Shown: positions 50,268 to 59,600, counted from the stretch's first letter. The stretch is DNA of 64,000 bases from JAXDMK01 sp963790325 (GCA_963790325.1 CAWBNY010000002.1:558001-622000), one strand, 5' to 3'. The notes: generated by a model from the sequence alone, not told the origin. Program-made: numbers and translations.

Positions 50268-50720
50268 AGTTGTAAGCGCCGTCTACGGCGCCGACCCGCC
50301 AGGTGAACTCGAGCAGACATGCCGAAAGAGAGAGTCCCGCTGGCGTGTCGTTGGACGCAACCGCCGACGCGGGGTCTGCCGTGCCGAAAAGCGCCCGTCC
50401 GAAATCCGGAAGCGGCACCTTCCGCATAGCCTGCTGCCCGGTGAAAGTCCGATCGGAGATCCCCGGCGGGTTGCGCGAGCGCGCCCTACCGCCAGAGTTG
50501 GCCGGCCTTGATTCCCATGCTCCACGTGCGAGACGGCTGCCTGACGACGCACTCGCCGAGTTGGGCCCGCATACGCACGACATGCTCGGCACCGACTGAG
50601 GGGCAGCCCGTACATGCTGGAAAGACAGAAGGGTGCCGGTCGCAGAATACTGATCCATCGAAACTGGCGAGACGTCGAGCGCGTGCGGCGGGCAGGGTGC
50701 GCAGATGGGATCATGCGGGA
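50268..50720. other. Left edge of accessory island, no confident gene
   Basis: 453 bp in which base composition begins to shift away from the flanking very high GC. A short plus-strand frame (50303-50599, 98 codons) is open but its sequence shows no domain and looks like a remnant. No tRNA gene or clear attachment-site repeat is visible here. Confidence 0.4.
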
Positions 50721-51940
50721 ATGGGGCGCGGTCGAATTCTTCCGCTGGACGAGGCCTACCGTTCGCTCGCAGAGGAGTTCGGCGAGGCAACGGTTACCAC
50801 ATCAATTCGGGTGGAGATGGGGTCCCGGGAAGTGTGGCTTCTCCGGCTACCCGACGACTCAACCCCACCCGAAGCGATCACGCATGCGGCCATCGCTGAG
50901 AGAGGACGGAAGGTCGCTTCCTTCGACCGACACGTCCGACTGTACAGATTCGTGAAGTTCGAGCCGCTACATGTGGATGATCTTCGAGCGGCAGTTTCCC
51001 CTAGGCATCGCACATATATTGGAGCCTCAACTCCTACTGGCGCCTGGGGGGCAGCGCTGCTAGCACTCGAGCGTTTGCGGCCCAACGCCGCTCAGGAGTT
51101 GCGGGAACTCAGGAGACTCGCTGGAGAGGCTTCACTTCGTTCTGTTGGCGGCGGTCTTCGGTTGGAGAAGGACGCTGTCGGGCTCGCTCTGGACATGAGT
51201 GGGATGGACCGTAAGCGATACCTTCGGGAGTGGTCGCCGGGCGGAAGGTCAGATGGCTTCTTGAACGGCTTGTCATCGGTTCGCCTGCGGGAGGACCAAG
51301 TCCTCCAGCACGATGCGGGCGTGTTCGGCGATTGGAGCGTAATTGGTCGCCACGTTACCGGAGAGACTGTATTTCAGTCTGGGTCCGGAGAGCGACTCAC
51401 AGTTATCAACACCAACAAGACGCCAATCGAGAAGGTGCTCGGGGTTGATTTGGTATACTATACGCACCGATATGCCAGCTGTGTCATTGTACAGTACAAG
51501 ATGTTTAGAAATGAAAGCGGAAGATGGGCATACCGGCCAGACCTTCAGTTCTACGAGGAGCTTCGTCGAATGAGAGACCTCCCAGCCAGCGATTGGGATG
51601 GCTCTTCACCGGCATTCCGGCTCTCATCCGATCCGCGTTACCTAAAACTATGCTGGCCTAAGGCCGACGATCCAACCTCGTCGAGCTAATCAAAGGCCGT
51701 TATGTCCCGGTCGAGTTCTGGGAAGGTGCCGAGAAGGCTGGACATTTCCGAGGTGTGAAGGATGGCACCGTGGTCTACGACGATCGCCTTGAACGATCCC
51801 TCAACAACACTGAGTTCACAGACCTTGTTGCGGCTGGCTGGATCGAAGTCGCGGCGCACCGACTCGACTCTCCGAGCGGTGATTCTCAAGTCCCTGGAGG
51901 CGGATCGCCGGTCATGCTCGCTGTTCACAGGCAGGTGTGA
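50721..51940 (+). pseudogene. Nuclease-like gene, frameshifted near its 3' end
   Basis: 322 residues are read from ATG 50721 to TAA 51689. The part GVDLVYY (D243) followed by VIVQYKM (K260) has the spacing of a PD-(D/E)xK nuclease core. After the stop, a second frame continues smoothly without a good start (NLVELIKGRYVPVEFWEG, LERSLNNTEFTDLVAAGW) to TGA 51940. Adding one base near 51672 joins the two into 406 residues. The restored stop then overlaps the next gene by 4 bp (GTGA), supporting the joined reading. AT content is clearly higher than in the flanks. A DNA-cleaving role is inferred from motifs only. Confidence 0.5.
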
Positions 51941-52170
51941 CGGTCATGGATTATGGCGTGCCACGTACAGGCGCGGGTGCCGTCGATATCGACGCTGAGG
52001 TGGAGTTCGCGGTTGCGGCGCCAGCGGCAGGCGGCGAGGTTCGGCACCGCATCTCTCGGGCGCTAAGCGCATTCTTCGGCATTGGCTGGGCGGTTCCGGT
52101 CGGCCCAGCGGCACGAGCGTACTGCCCAGGCGTCGGTTCGACCGCCGAATCCTCGCACTCGGTAGCCTGA
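51937..52170 (+). CDS. Small hypothetical protein in the nuclease-like operon
   Basis: 77 residues from GTG 51937. VDIDAEVEFAVAAPAAGGEVRH suggests two strands, then a helix with an aromatic stretch (LSAFFGIGWAVPV). No family recognised. Support comes from the GTGA overlap with the upstream frame and the 4-bp gap to the Mrr-like gene. Its neighbours are decayed, so it may itself be non-functional. Confidence 0.4.
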   Translation: MTVMDYGVPRTGAGAVDIDAEVEFAVAAPAAGGEVRHRISRALSAFFGIGWAVPVGPAARAYCPGVGSTAESSHSVA

Positions 52171-52174
52171 ACCC

Positions 52175-53259
52175 ATGAGCGAGTCGTTAGTCGTTCCGAC
52201 GAACATCCCATGGGACGACCTAAGTGCCGAACCGCTCGAGAGCTAGTTTCTGGCTCCTTGATGCGCTCGGCGCCAAGGACCTTCAGTGGCGCGTTGGGGC
52301 CACCAGCCACCATTCCATCGACGGCGGTCGTGATCTTGAGGCGACGTTTTACCAGGCCACGCCGGACGGCGAGCTCCTCGCCGAGCGATGGTGGGTGCAG
52401 TGCAAGGGAAGTGCCAAGGCTGTGGGTCGTCGACCAGTACAGGACGCTGTCGCAGACACAGAAGTAGTACCCAATGTCGACATCGTGCTGGTCGTCACGA
52501 ATGCGCGATTCACGAATCCAACCTGGGACTGGGTCAACGCTAGATCGGATAGTCGTAAACGGCCTGTTGTGCGATTGTGGGACCGGAAGCGCTCGAACGT
52601 CTCCTTGTAAGACACCCCGAGGTAATTGTCCGAGCGGCACCAGAGGCTCTATCGCCCCAAGGCCGACTAGCGGCGATAACAGCCCAATTCTGGAATCAGA
52701 TGTACTTCCCAGGTCCACTAGACATGGCGACGTTCTGGCAGGACCGGGACGCTTTGAGGTGGGACGGTCGGCACTTATCGCCGTGATTGCAGGGAGGTCG
52801 TGAACGGGGACCCCGGGCTACGACCATGGGGAGCGTGGACGCATGAGGAGAATCTTCTCGAATCGATGGTGTCAGTCCTTGTAAATGGGATTTACCTTTC
52901 GACCGGTGCGAGAGATTTGGGATTGACTCGAACAAGCTGGTCCGAACGGCGGCGAATCTCCGCCTCGCGGCGATAACCCGTGTCGAGTCGGGGACGGTGG
53001 CGGGCATTCGTGCGACCCTTGGCACTTTGTTGACGGAGAGCCAATCGACCCGACGTTCCGCAGCGTGCTTCATGAGTACCTGGTCGAGCCGGTGATTAGT
53101 GTGCTTGAAGGAGAGCTTGGCGATGTGTGTTCACGAGATTGTCGCCGCTCGACAGACGTCGGCACCCTCTCGGAGGCCGAGGCTACTCCCTCATACTGGG
53201 ATCGTTTTATAGTTTCCGCGGGCGGAACTCCTGACGTAGCCCCGGAACGCGACGCCTAA
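52175..53259 (+). pseudogene. Mrr-like restriction endonuclease remnant with multiple frameshifts
   Basis: The reading starts at ATG 52175 (SESLVVPTNIPWDDLSAEP), breaks at about 52240, and continues in other frames: FWLLDALGAKDLQWRVG, DGGRDLEATF and WWVQCKGSAK (52243-52575); ALERLLVRHPEVIVRAAPEA to LRWDGRHLSP (52577-52786); RPWGAWTHEENLLESMVSVL (52809-52920); SNKLVRTAANLRLAAI (52925-52990); DPWHFVDGEPIDPTFRSVL to the stop at 53259. DGGxD with QCK is the Mrr/RecB-type nuclease core (D...D...QxK). At least five frame changes make this a dead gene, unless the read quality here is poor. Third gene of the decayed operon. Confidence 0.6.
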
Positions 53260-53584
53260 TCCTTCAGGTCTGGGCGAATCCCTGCAAAATTGGCATCGTC
53301 CAGGGGAATACTGAATGCCCGCTGTTCGATTTCGACACACCGATGGAAAATCGCTTAGAACAGATCCGCAATATCGTAGGTCGGCGCCTGGCTCAACGGT
53401 CGAGCGGGGCGTCGTAGTTCGGTTTTCGATACGCATGCAAGGATGATGCGAACCCCGATTGGGATTGCCGGCTCCTGCCCGCCCCGCTGGCTCGGATACC
53501 CGATCAAGAAACGCTCGCATCACGTTGTTCTCGCCCGGCACCGCTGGCGACGTCGGCGACGAGGCCCGGCACTTTGAGTGCGGC
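53260..53584. other. Non-coding stretch inside the island
   Basis: 325 bp with scattered stops in all frames. I see no promoter, RNA structure or recognisable protein fragment. Confidence 0.4.
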
Positions 53585-53869
53585 TCAATCGACGGACGCG
53601 ACCACGCCGTCCCCGATGTCGCCGCCGTACCAGGCGTTGAACGGTTCCCCGGCTTTCACGACGCCTCGGGCGGCTTCTTCGGCCCAGAAGTCGATCCGTG
53701 CGTCGTGGTCGGTGCCGGGGGCGAAGTCGTCCCCCGTCACAGCCGTGGCCCTTCCGCCCAGTAGCTCACCACCTTCGCCGCCGCACCGGAAGAGCATCGA
53801 CGGCGTGCCGGACGCCGGCAGACGGAAGGCCCGATCCGACGGCCAGAGCGAGATGCGGGCACGGACCAT
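53585..53869 (-). CDS. Small hypothetical beta-rich protein
   Basis: 94 residues from ATG 53869. VRARISLWPSDRAFRLPASG, FRCGGEGGELLGGRATAVTG, HDARIDFWAEEAARGVVKAG and FNAWYGGDIGDGVVASV suggest a small beta-barrel, perhaps like EF-Tu domain 3-type immunity or housekeeping proteins; no firm family. It lies 13 bp from the left copy of the long direct repeat. Confidence 0.45.
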   Translation of the reverse strand: MVRARISLWPSDRAFRLPASGTPSMLFRCGGEGGELLGGRATAVTGDDFAPGTDHDARIDFWAEEAARGVVKAGEPFNAWYGGDIGDGVVASVD

Positions 53870-54041
53870 CACCCGCTCATACTGCCGGCGATGCGCTTGC
53901 CGGCACCACGCCCCCCGCCCGCCATTGTCCGCACTCGTCGGGTGGGCGGCCGGAGCGCGGAGCGCTCGTTCCTGCATGCTTGAGCGCTCCGGCCGTCCGC
54001 GGGTCCGGCTGCCCCCCCCAAACGCAGGATCGACGAGGGCT

Positions 54042-54431
54042 TCAGAGCACCTCGATGACGCACCGAGCGCCCGGCGCGTTCGCTAGCCGCCTGTCGGCGG
54101 TGAGGAGTCGACCGTCAACCGCTTCGGCGAGGGCGATGTAGCAGCCGTCGTAGGAGGTGACGTTGTCCCGGAGCTCCCACACGCGGGGCAGGAGGGGAGC
54201 AGTCGGAAACACCGAGATCGGGAGGTCGACCAAGTCCTCGAACGCGGCATCGGCCTGCTCACGGGTGATTGAGCCGGCGTTCGCGTGTCGCCGCACTACG
54301 GACATGACCTCGATCCGGAGGAGGTCCGGGCCGGCGATGGTCTCGCCCCGAAGCCGGTCGCGGAACCGTTGCCCGTCCTCGCCGGCGTCGACGATCGCCG
54401 AGGCAATCACCGAGGCGTCAACGACGAGCAC
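54042..54431 (-). CDS. vapC: VapC-type PIN-domain toxin (copy 1)
   Basis: 129 residues. The PIN acidic residues are complete: D5 (VVDASV), E41 (RIEVMS), D95 (YDGCYIALAE) and D113 (LTADRRL). VapC toxins are magnesium-dependent RNases that cut tRNA or rRNA unless bound by VapB. Start ATG 54431 lies within the antitoxin gene (14-bp overlap), the usual antitoxin-first order. Protein identical to copy 2 at 59601-59990. Confidence 0.92.
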   Translation of the reverse strand: MLVVDASVIASAIVDAGEDGQRFRDRLRGETIAGPDLLRIEVMSVVRRHANAGSITREQADAAFEDLVDLPISVFPTAPLLPRVWELRDNVTSYDGCYIALAEAVDGRLLTADRRLANAPGARCVIEVL

Positions 54432-54648
54432 GTTCGGCGTCTACCGCTTCAATGGCCTCGGAAGGTGAGAGCCGACTCTTGGGCCGGCGCTCGATGCGGT
54501 CCAGCATCTCATCGAGGGTGGGCGCGGCCGCGATGGCCGCGAGCTGGCCCGCAAGGAACTGCTGAAGGGATTGCCCGGCACGTTCGGCTCGACGAACGAG
54601 CGCCTCGTGGACTTCCTCCGGCACGTCGCGGACCTGAACATTCGGCAT
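54418..54648 (-). CDS. vapB: VapB/FitA-like antitoxin (copy 1)
   Basis: 76 residues. VQVRDVPEEVHEALVRRAER and GQSLQQFLAGQLAAIA form a ribbon-helix-helix DNA-binding domain as in FitA antitoxins. The charged C-terminus (RRPKSRLSPSEAIEAV) would wrap the toxin. ATG 54648 is followed on its 5' side by GCATGCATGC, a palindrome suited to autoregulation. The 107-codon longer frame extends into non-conserved sequence and is not preferred. Confidence 0.88.
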   Translation of the reverse strand: MPNVQVRDVPEEVHEALVRRAERAGQSLQQFLAGQLAAIAAAPTLDEMLDRIERRPKSRLSPSEAIEAVDAERARR

Positions 54649-54993
54649 GCATGCATAGTACATGCGGCGATGGGTTGACGCGCCGCGACCTGTCCCAGGA
54701 CGCCGGGTGAGCCACCCCGCGAGGCAGCCCGAGCGGCTCACCGTTCATGCCGGCGTATCACCGTCCGAATCCCCAGAACACCGCCCGCGATCCCGACGAC
54801 GACCTCAGCCCGTACCCGCCCTAAATGCCGGCATTGCGGTCGCTTATCGCTGAAGTCTCCGTCCGGAACTGCGCGCACCCGGCGGTCCTGGCCGGTGACG
54901 ACACCCGAGAGCTGGTCCTTGTGCCCGAGAACGATCCCGCCGGTCGGGTGAGATTCGTCTGGCGACGCCGAGCCCGAGGGCGCGAGCCTCAGT
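54649..54993. other. Spacer between the two toxin-antitoxin modules
   Basis: 345 bp. The first part (to 54831) belongs to the direct repeat and carries the vapB promoter region with TACTAT and GCATGCATGC next to the start. The remainder shows no gene or clear structure. Confidence 0.5.
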
Positions 54994-55386
54994 TCAGTGG
55001 GGGCCGCGAAGGTCTCGCCAGCGCCAGCGAGCACCGTCCACGAGCAGCTCGGGATCCCCGGTCCACAAGGTCGCCTCCTCAGCGATAGCGAGTGCGGCAC
55101 CGAAGGCGTCGGCGTATGCCATCGGATAGTCAGCCTTGATGCGTGCGGCGTCGAGCACGAGGCGCTCATCTGGGAGTCGGGCATCGAGGACACTCCGAAG
55201 GTCGCGCACGGCCTCGACCGCGTCGTCCTCACCGTGCGTGCGACGAAGGACGTAGTGCACCTCGCCGAGATTGATCCATGACATCAGTGGTCGGTGGTCG
55301 GCGAGAAGGTCGGCCACGAGCGTCGCCATCGGCTCGGTGTTCTCGAGGTAGCGGAGCACCGCCCAGGAGTCGAGGACGACAGTCAT
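54994..55386 (-). CDS. vapC: PIN-domain toxin of an AbrB-VapC pair
   Basis: 130 residues. PIN residues: D6 (VLDSWAV), E42 (NLGEVHYVL), D93 (YADAFGAALA) and D111 (TGDPELL). It is only distantly similar to the repeated VapC next door, so this is an independent module. ATG 55386 overlaps the antitoxin stop by 4 bp (ATGA). Confidence 0.9.
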   Translation of the reverse strand: MTVVLDSWAVLRYLENTEPMATLVADLLADHRPLMSWINLGEVHYVLRRTHGEDDAVEAVRDLRSVLDARLPDERLVLDAARIKADYPMAYADAFGAALAIAEEATLWTGDPELLVDGARWRWRDLRGPH

Positions 55387-55613
55387 CGTTCAGATTCACG
55401 CACGCGGTCCGCCTCTCGTTCCGCGGCCAGGGCGTCGACGAGCGACGAGCCTTCGAACCGACCGCGTAGCGGACGGCGATGACTGGCCGGGCGAACGGCC
55501 ACATGATCGTCGTGGCGCCAAAAGCTGACCTCGTCTCCTGGCTCGATGCCTAGTTCGTCCCGCAGCGCCTTCGGGATCACGACCTGGCCTTTCGGTCCGA
55601 CGCGGTGAGTCAT
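55383..55613 (-). CDS. vapB: AbrB/SpoVT-type antitoxin
   Basis: 76 residues. VGPKGQVVIPKALRDELGIEPGD is the swapped-hairpin AbrB DNA-binding signature (with GQVVIPK). The C-terminal 30 residues (LVDALAAEREADRVRE) form the toxin-binding helix. ATG 55613 is preceded by a TATACT hexamer ending 7 nt before it, suggesting a leaderless autoregulated operon. Confidence 0.92.
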   Translation of the reverse strand: MTHRVGPKGQVVIPKALRDELGIEPGDEVSFWRHDDHVAVRPASHRRPLRGRFEGSSLVDALAAEREADRVRESER

Positions 55614-55620
55614 ACCGCTC

Positions 55621-55626
55621 AGTATA
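55621..55626 (-). promoter_or_regulatory. Candidate -10 element (TATACT) of the AbrB-VapC operon
   Basis: Minus-strand TATACT, a near-consensus -10, 7 nt from the antitoxin ATG. An AbrB-type antitoxin bound here would cover both the promoter and the start codon. Confidence 0.5.
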
Positions 55627-55900
55627 ACCTGGCCGAGCGGACGGGGCCGGCATCGTTTCCTGACGCGGAGAGCCGACGGCGAGCGAGCCCGAGCGGCGTT
55701 TTGTCGAACTCACTGTGAACGGTGCGCCCACAATGACGCCCCACATATCCTGACGATGGACCTTCGGCGGCGCGCTCATGTCGGCGATCGGGCGTTCATC
55801 GAGCACCTTCGCCACGCACGTCGCCCCGGTCTCGTGATTTCCCGCTTGCTCGTCATGCTCGACAGGAGCGCGCTTGACCTCCCGAACAAGGAGGTTCCCG

Positions 55901-56816
55901 ATGCAAGCAGCTACGACCGCTCAACTCGTCCCCCCGAGTCCACCGCTGTTCGACGAGACGCGTTTGGCCGTCAGCGGGTTCCTGGCCCGGTACTCCGGCA
56001 CCACCCGCACCGGCTACTCCAGCGACCTGCGCGCCTGGTTCAGCTGGTGCGCCGAAGCGAGGCTCGAGATCTTCGGCGTGCGACGCGCCCACATCGAGCT
56101 GTTCGCCCGCTGGATGGAAGAGGAGCGCCATCTGGCTCGGGCCACGATCGGCCGTCGGCTATCGACGGTGGTCGGCTTCTACCGGTTCGCGGTCGTCGAC
56201 GGCTACATCACCGAGTCGCCCGCCGAGCATGTCCGCCGTCCGAAGATCGACACCGAGTCGACCACCCTCGGTCTCGACCGCATGGAGCTGGGCGCCTTCG
56301 TGGCCCAGGCCGCCGCCGCTGGGCCAGTCGATCACGCCCTGGCCTGCCTGCTCGGGCTATTGGGCCTGCGGGTCTCGGAGGCCTGCTCCATCAACATCGA
56401 GCACCTCAGCACCGAGCGCGGACATCGCACCGTGAAGATCGTGGGCAAGGGAGGCAAGGCCGCCGTCATACCGCTGCCACCACGCGTTGGCCGGGCGATC
56501 GACCTTGCTGCCGACGAGCGGACGAGCGGGCCGGTGCTGCTGTCCCGTTCCGGACAGCGCCTCGACCGTCACGGTGCCAACCGGATCGTGCGGCGGGTCG
56601 CCCGGAAGGCAGGCATCACCAAGAGGATCTCGCCGCATTCGTTGCGTCACAGCTTCATCACTGCCGCCCTCGACGCCGGCGTTCCTCTCCGTGACGTCCA
56701 GATCGCTGCTCGTCACGCCGATCCCCGTACGACAACGCGCTGACGACCGGGCCCGCCACAACCTGGACCGGCATGCCAGCTACGTCGTTTCCGCATTCGT
56801 AGCCGGAGGGGCCTAA
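55901..56816 (+). pseudogene. Tyrosine recombinase/integrase, frameshifted at the catalytic tyrosine
   Basis: 280 residues are read from ATG 55901 (AAGGAGG upstream) to TGA 56743. The N-terminal SAM-like domain (FLARYSGTTRTGYSSDLRAW) and catalytic residues R157 (GLRVSEA), the GKGGKA lysine region, H246-R249 (HSLRHSF) and H272 (ARHADPRTT) are present. The nucleophile should follow as RYDRARHNLDRHASYVV. An extra G at 56742 turns the TAC codon into TGA. Removing it restores Y281 and 304 residues ending at 56816. As written the enzyme cannot cleave DNA, so the island would be locked; a sequencing error is the alternative. Confidence 0.85.
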
Positions 56817-56990
56817 CCGCCCCTCCCGGCACGTTCCGGATGGGGGGCCGATGGCAAGCGCCGTGAGCGTTACCGGGCGCACGGCTCGCATGGGTTCGCC
56901 GGTTCCTGGGCTGCGTGGCGCGACCGGACGAGAGCGGGTGGGGTCAGTACAAGGGGCAGTAGATCGACCGTCCGATAAGGTGCGCGTACG

Positions 56991-57176
56991 GTGGAATGGG
57001 ACGACTACCTGAGGTGCGCTGAGGAATCGCAACGCCTCCGTGGCCCGTTACTTCATGCCCTGGGCGATCGTGCTCGGACAGCGGAGTCCCGAGAATCGCT
57101 ATCGCATGCTGAGTGCCGAACCACCTGTTCCGGCAGGAACGCAGAGAAGCGGCCGTCTCCCAGGGACAGGATATGA
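56991..57176 (+). CDS. Small ORF coupled to the HEPN gene
   Basis: 61 codons from GTG 56991: EWDDYLRCAEESQRLRGPLL forms a helix, then a Cys- and Arg-containing end (ECRTTCSGRNAEKRP). Its TGA overlaps the HEPN ATG by 4 bp (ATGA), typical of translational coupling, and gives it better support than composition alone. No family recognised. It may be a leader, a cognate regulator, or a small partner protein. Confidence 0.5.
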   Translation: MEWDDYLRCAEESQRLRGPLLHALGDRARTAESRESLSHAECRTTCSGRNAEKRPSPRDRI

Positions 57177-59224
57177 GCGACTCGGGTGCTTCCAGATGGT
57201 GGATCGGCGAGCGCACGGTGCATCCGGACGAGGTCCCCCAACTCGCCTACGATGACCCTCAGGTATTTGCGCAGAACTGGCTGACAGCGGTGCACGATGG
57301 CGAGTCTCTGCTCGCTTGGCAGCTCTGTGATGAGAATTTGCGTCGGTGTATCGCTCAACTCTGGGTCAGCACGGTCACCGATCGGCCGAGCGACGTCGTG
57401 GGCAGCGTTGAGCGACTGGCCACCCTCGTGGCCTCCTCCGCCGAATGGGCCGCATTCGCCCCGTGGTGGGATATGCACCTCTCTACCGTTCGGAAAGATC
57501 CGGCAGTTTGGGGCGTCTCCACCCGTGTCCGCTTCCTGGCTCCATCACTGTTCGCCATCCTCTTTATCTCAACGGGTCCTTTACTCCGACGAATTGACGA
57601 ACCCCAAGCTGCGGACGTGTTATGCGTAGTTGTAACCGGCTCGCGAGGCAACTGGCGTATTGCAGGTACGGGCGCTCCGAGTCCTCCCGTCGGTGGTTAT
57701 CCACCGCTCTTCCCAGGTTGGCTCCGCAGTCATCCAGACGGCCCAAACCTCTATGTAATGCCAATCCGCCCGCTGATAGCATTGGTTCCAACGCCGGTGT
57801 TTCCGATATCGCCTCGGTGGCCACTACTGCAAGAACGTGTTCGCGTGGCGGTGAACGAGGCGTTCTCTACCTTCGAACGTGTTGACGAACTCCCATTCGT
57901 TATGGAGCTACCAAGCCAACAGCTCTGGGAACGAACGGACATGCAACACGTCCGACCTCACACGGACCTTCGATGGGTCCGTCCCGGCGCAGCGCCGATT
58001 CGGGAAGTCCTTGTCGAACTTGAAACCTTCTCGGCACTCGATGACTACGTCCGCTCAGAACCGTACCTCGCCGATCGGTTCGACACCCTGGCAGGAAGTA
58101 CAGCATACCGAAGACGGCGCCCGGACATCACCGAGGCAGTAAGACGAGTTTTTCTCGAACCGTTGGCTCTCGCTGCCTGCGAATTCCGCGTGCACGAAGC
58201 TTCGTGGCTCAGCTTATACGGGGCCTTCGAGAGAGCCCTTGCCGCAGTATCGCGGCCACAGCTGACCTGGGTGCCAATGCCCGGACTGCTGATCGCCGAT
58301 GGCAAGTTGATGATCGACAATAATCACTCGCTTCACGTCATGAGCGACAGGCAGCTTGACGCCGTCATTCAGACCGCAGCAATCCCCGCCCCTGCCGACG
58401 TTGAAGGTCAGCTCGCAGTGCCCGTGAACCACCAGTTCGGGCTGCTCCGGATACGTAACGTTTCAGTTCGCAGAGGAGATGCAGCTGAGGACTTCCCACC
58501 CGAAGACGCCGACGACCCTGCTATTCGTGTGTTGGCTACGCAATGGGCCCAAGCGATTAGGCTCGTGCTCGGAATGGCGGTCGGCGTTGGGGGAACCTAC
58601 ACCCTTGACATCGTCGACGTTCTCGACGAGCCGGCGTCCGCCATGGCTTTGCTCTCTCCAGAGGTCGGTGGGCCTCGCTTGAGCACGGCTGGTGTTGTCT
58701 CCGCTAACGATGTCCCAGAGATTAGGGCGGTAGCGGAGGCTCTGTCAGGAAATACCGTGATAGCCGACGCGCCGTTGCAGGAGGCACTTCGGCGAGTGCT
58801 CACAGCGGGACTCCGCGACCATTGGATCGATTCTCTTACCGACTTAGTTGTCGCGCTAGAAGCCCTTCTTGGTCACGGAGAACGAGGTGAAATAACATAC
58901 AAGCTTGGTCTCCGAACTGGTGCTCTTCTCGGCCGCGGTAGCGGCGCCTTCAGCGGAAGGGGGGGAGTCGTTCGCGCCTTTGTAACCAAGGTGTACGCAT
59001 TGCGTAGCAAGGTGCTCCATGGCGATAGAGTGAAGCCGACCGAGAAACGACGATTGGACGGCACTCTCGCCGACAGTGAATGGGATATCGTTGGCGACCT
59101 CGATGGGATTTGCCGGGCCGCCGTGCGTGAAGCAGTGTTGGCTATCGGCGCTGGGCACCCTGCTGAAGAGCGGTACCAGGATACTGCGATTGACGAGTTC
59201 GTCGACGGTAAGGTCGGCGATTGA
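57173..59224 (+). CDS. ApeA-like HEPN-domain protein
   Basis: 683 residues from ATG 57173. The C-terminal 150 residues carry LTDLVVALEALLGHGERGEI, YKLGLRTGALLGR and YALRSKVLHGD. These match the ApeA-like HEPN layout, with the RX4H RNase motif at R611 to H616. HEPN domains of this type cut RNA in abortive-infection and related defences. The first 500 residues are unrecognised, alpha/beta in character, and may sense the trigger. Codon usage is more AT-rich than the chromosomal flanks, in line with acquisition. A longer start at 57113 is possible but the ATGA overlap with the small ORF favours 57173. It lies between the two VapBC copies and beside the broken integrase. Confidence 0.75.
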   Translation: MSDSGASRWWIGERTVHPDEVPQLAYDDPQVFAQNWLTAVHDGESLLAWQLCDENLRRCIAQLWVSTVTDRPSDVVGSVERLATLVASSAEWAAFAPWWDMHLSTVRKDPAVWGVSTRVRFLAPSLFAILFISTGPLLRRIDEPQAADVLCVVVTGSRGNWRIAGTGAPSPPVGGYPPLFPGWLRSHPDGPNLYVMPIRPLIALVPTPVFPISPRWPLLQERVRVAVNEAFSTFERVDELPFVMELPSQQLWERTDMQHVRPHTDLRWVRPGAAPIREVLVELETFSALDDYVRSEPYLADRFDTLAGSTAYRRRRPDITEAVRRVFLEPLALAACEFRVHEASWLSLYGAFERALAAVSRPQLTWVPMPGLLIADGKLMIDNNHSLHVMSDRQLDAVIQTAAIPAPADVEGQLAVPVNHQFGLLRIRNVSVRRGDAAEDFPPEDADDPAIRVLATQWAQAIRLVLGMAVGVGGTYTLDIVDVLDEPASAMALLSPEVGGPRLSTAGVVSANDVPEIRAVAEALSGNTVIADAPLQEALRRVLTAGLRDHWIDSLTDLVVALEALLGHGERGEITYKLGLRTGALLGRGSGAFSGRGGVVRAFVTKVYALRSKVLHGDRVKPTEKRRLDGTLADSEWDIVGDLDGICRAAVREAVLAIGAGHPAEERYQDTAIDEFVDGKVGD

Positions 59225-59600
59225 GGGGGCCGAGGCAGTTGTATCGGTAAGATCAGGGCGGCCCGCCAGATCCAAGCGGCTGAGAACGCGACATCCTGGT
59301 CACCGCTAGCTCGTCGAGCGGTGACGCCGGCGATCGGGTGCCGAGGCCGCGCAGGGTATGCGAACCGCATGAGTACGGCACGAGCCGGGCGCTCGATAAC
59401 GCGCTGCACTTCCGCTGCACCGCGCTGTTGGGCATCCGGAATTGCCGGCGATGCGCTTGCCGGCACCACGCCCCCCGCCCGCCATTGTCCGCACTCGTCG
59501 GGTGGGCGGCCGGAGCGCGGAGCGCTCGTTCCTGCATGCTTGAGCGCTCCGGCCGTCCGCGGGTCCGGCTGCCCCCCCAAACGCAGGATCGACGAGGGCT

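Larger units (their letters stand above)
53883..54831. repeat. Long direct repeat, left copy (VapBC module)
   Basis: 949 bp repeated at 59443-60390 with two differences: a C homopolymer of 8 here versus 7 there (near 54012), and a C/T substitution at 54180 that is silent in vapC. Each copy begins TGCCGGCGATG and ends AATGCCGG, so TGCCGG bounds the unit on both sides. The copies flank about 4.6 kb. Confidence 0.95.

Noticed and set aside
50420..50480. GTGAAAGTCC as a possible group II intron or retron signal
   Set aside because: No reverse transcriptase ORF or intron domain V structure nearby.
51686..51928. 80-codon minus-strand ORF
   Set aside because: Opposes the second frame of the nuclease-like gene, which is better supported by operon overlap; no domain.
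53883..54831. Insertion sequence with terminal repeats
   Set aside because: The repeated unit contains only VapBC, has no transposase and shows no clear terminal inverted repeats.
59253..59537. Minus-strand ORFs near the right VapBC copy
   Set aside because: Run across the repeat boundary, have no start site support and no domain.
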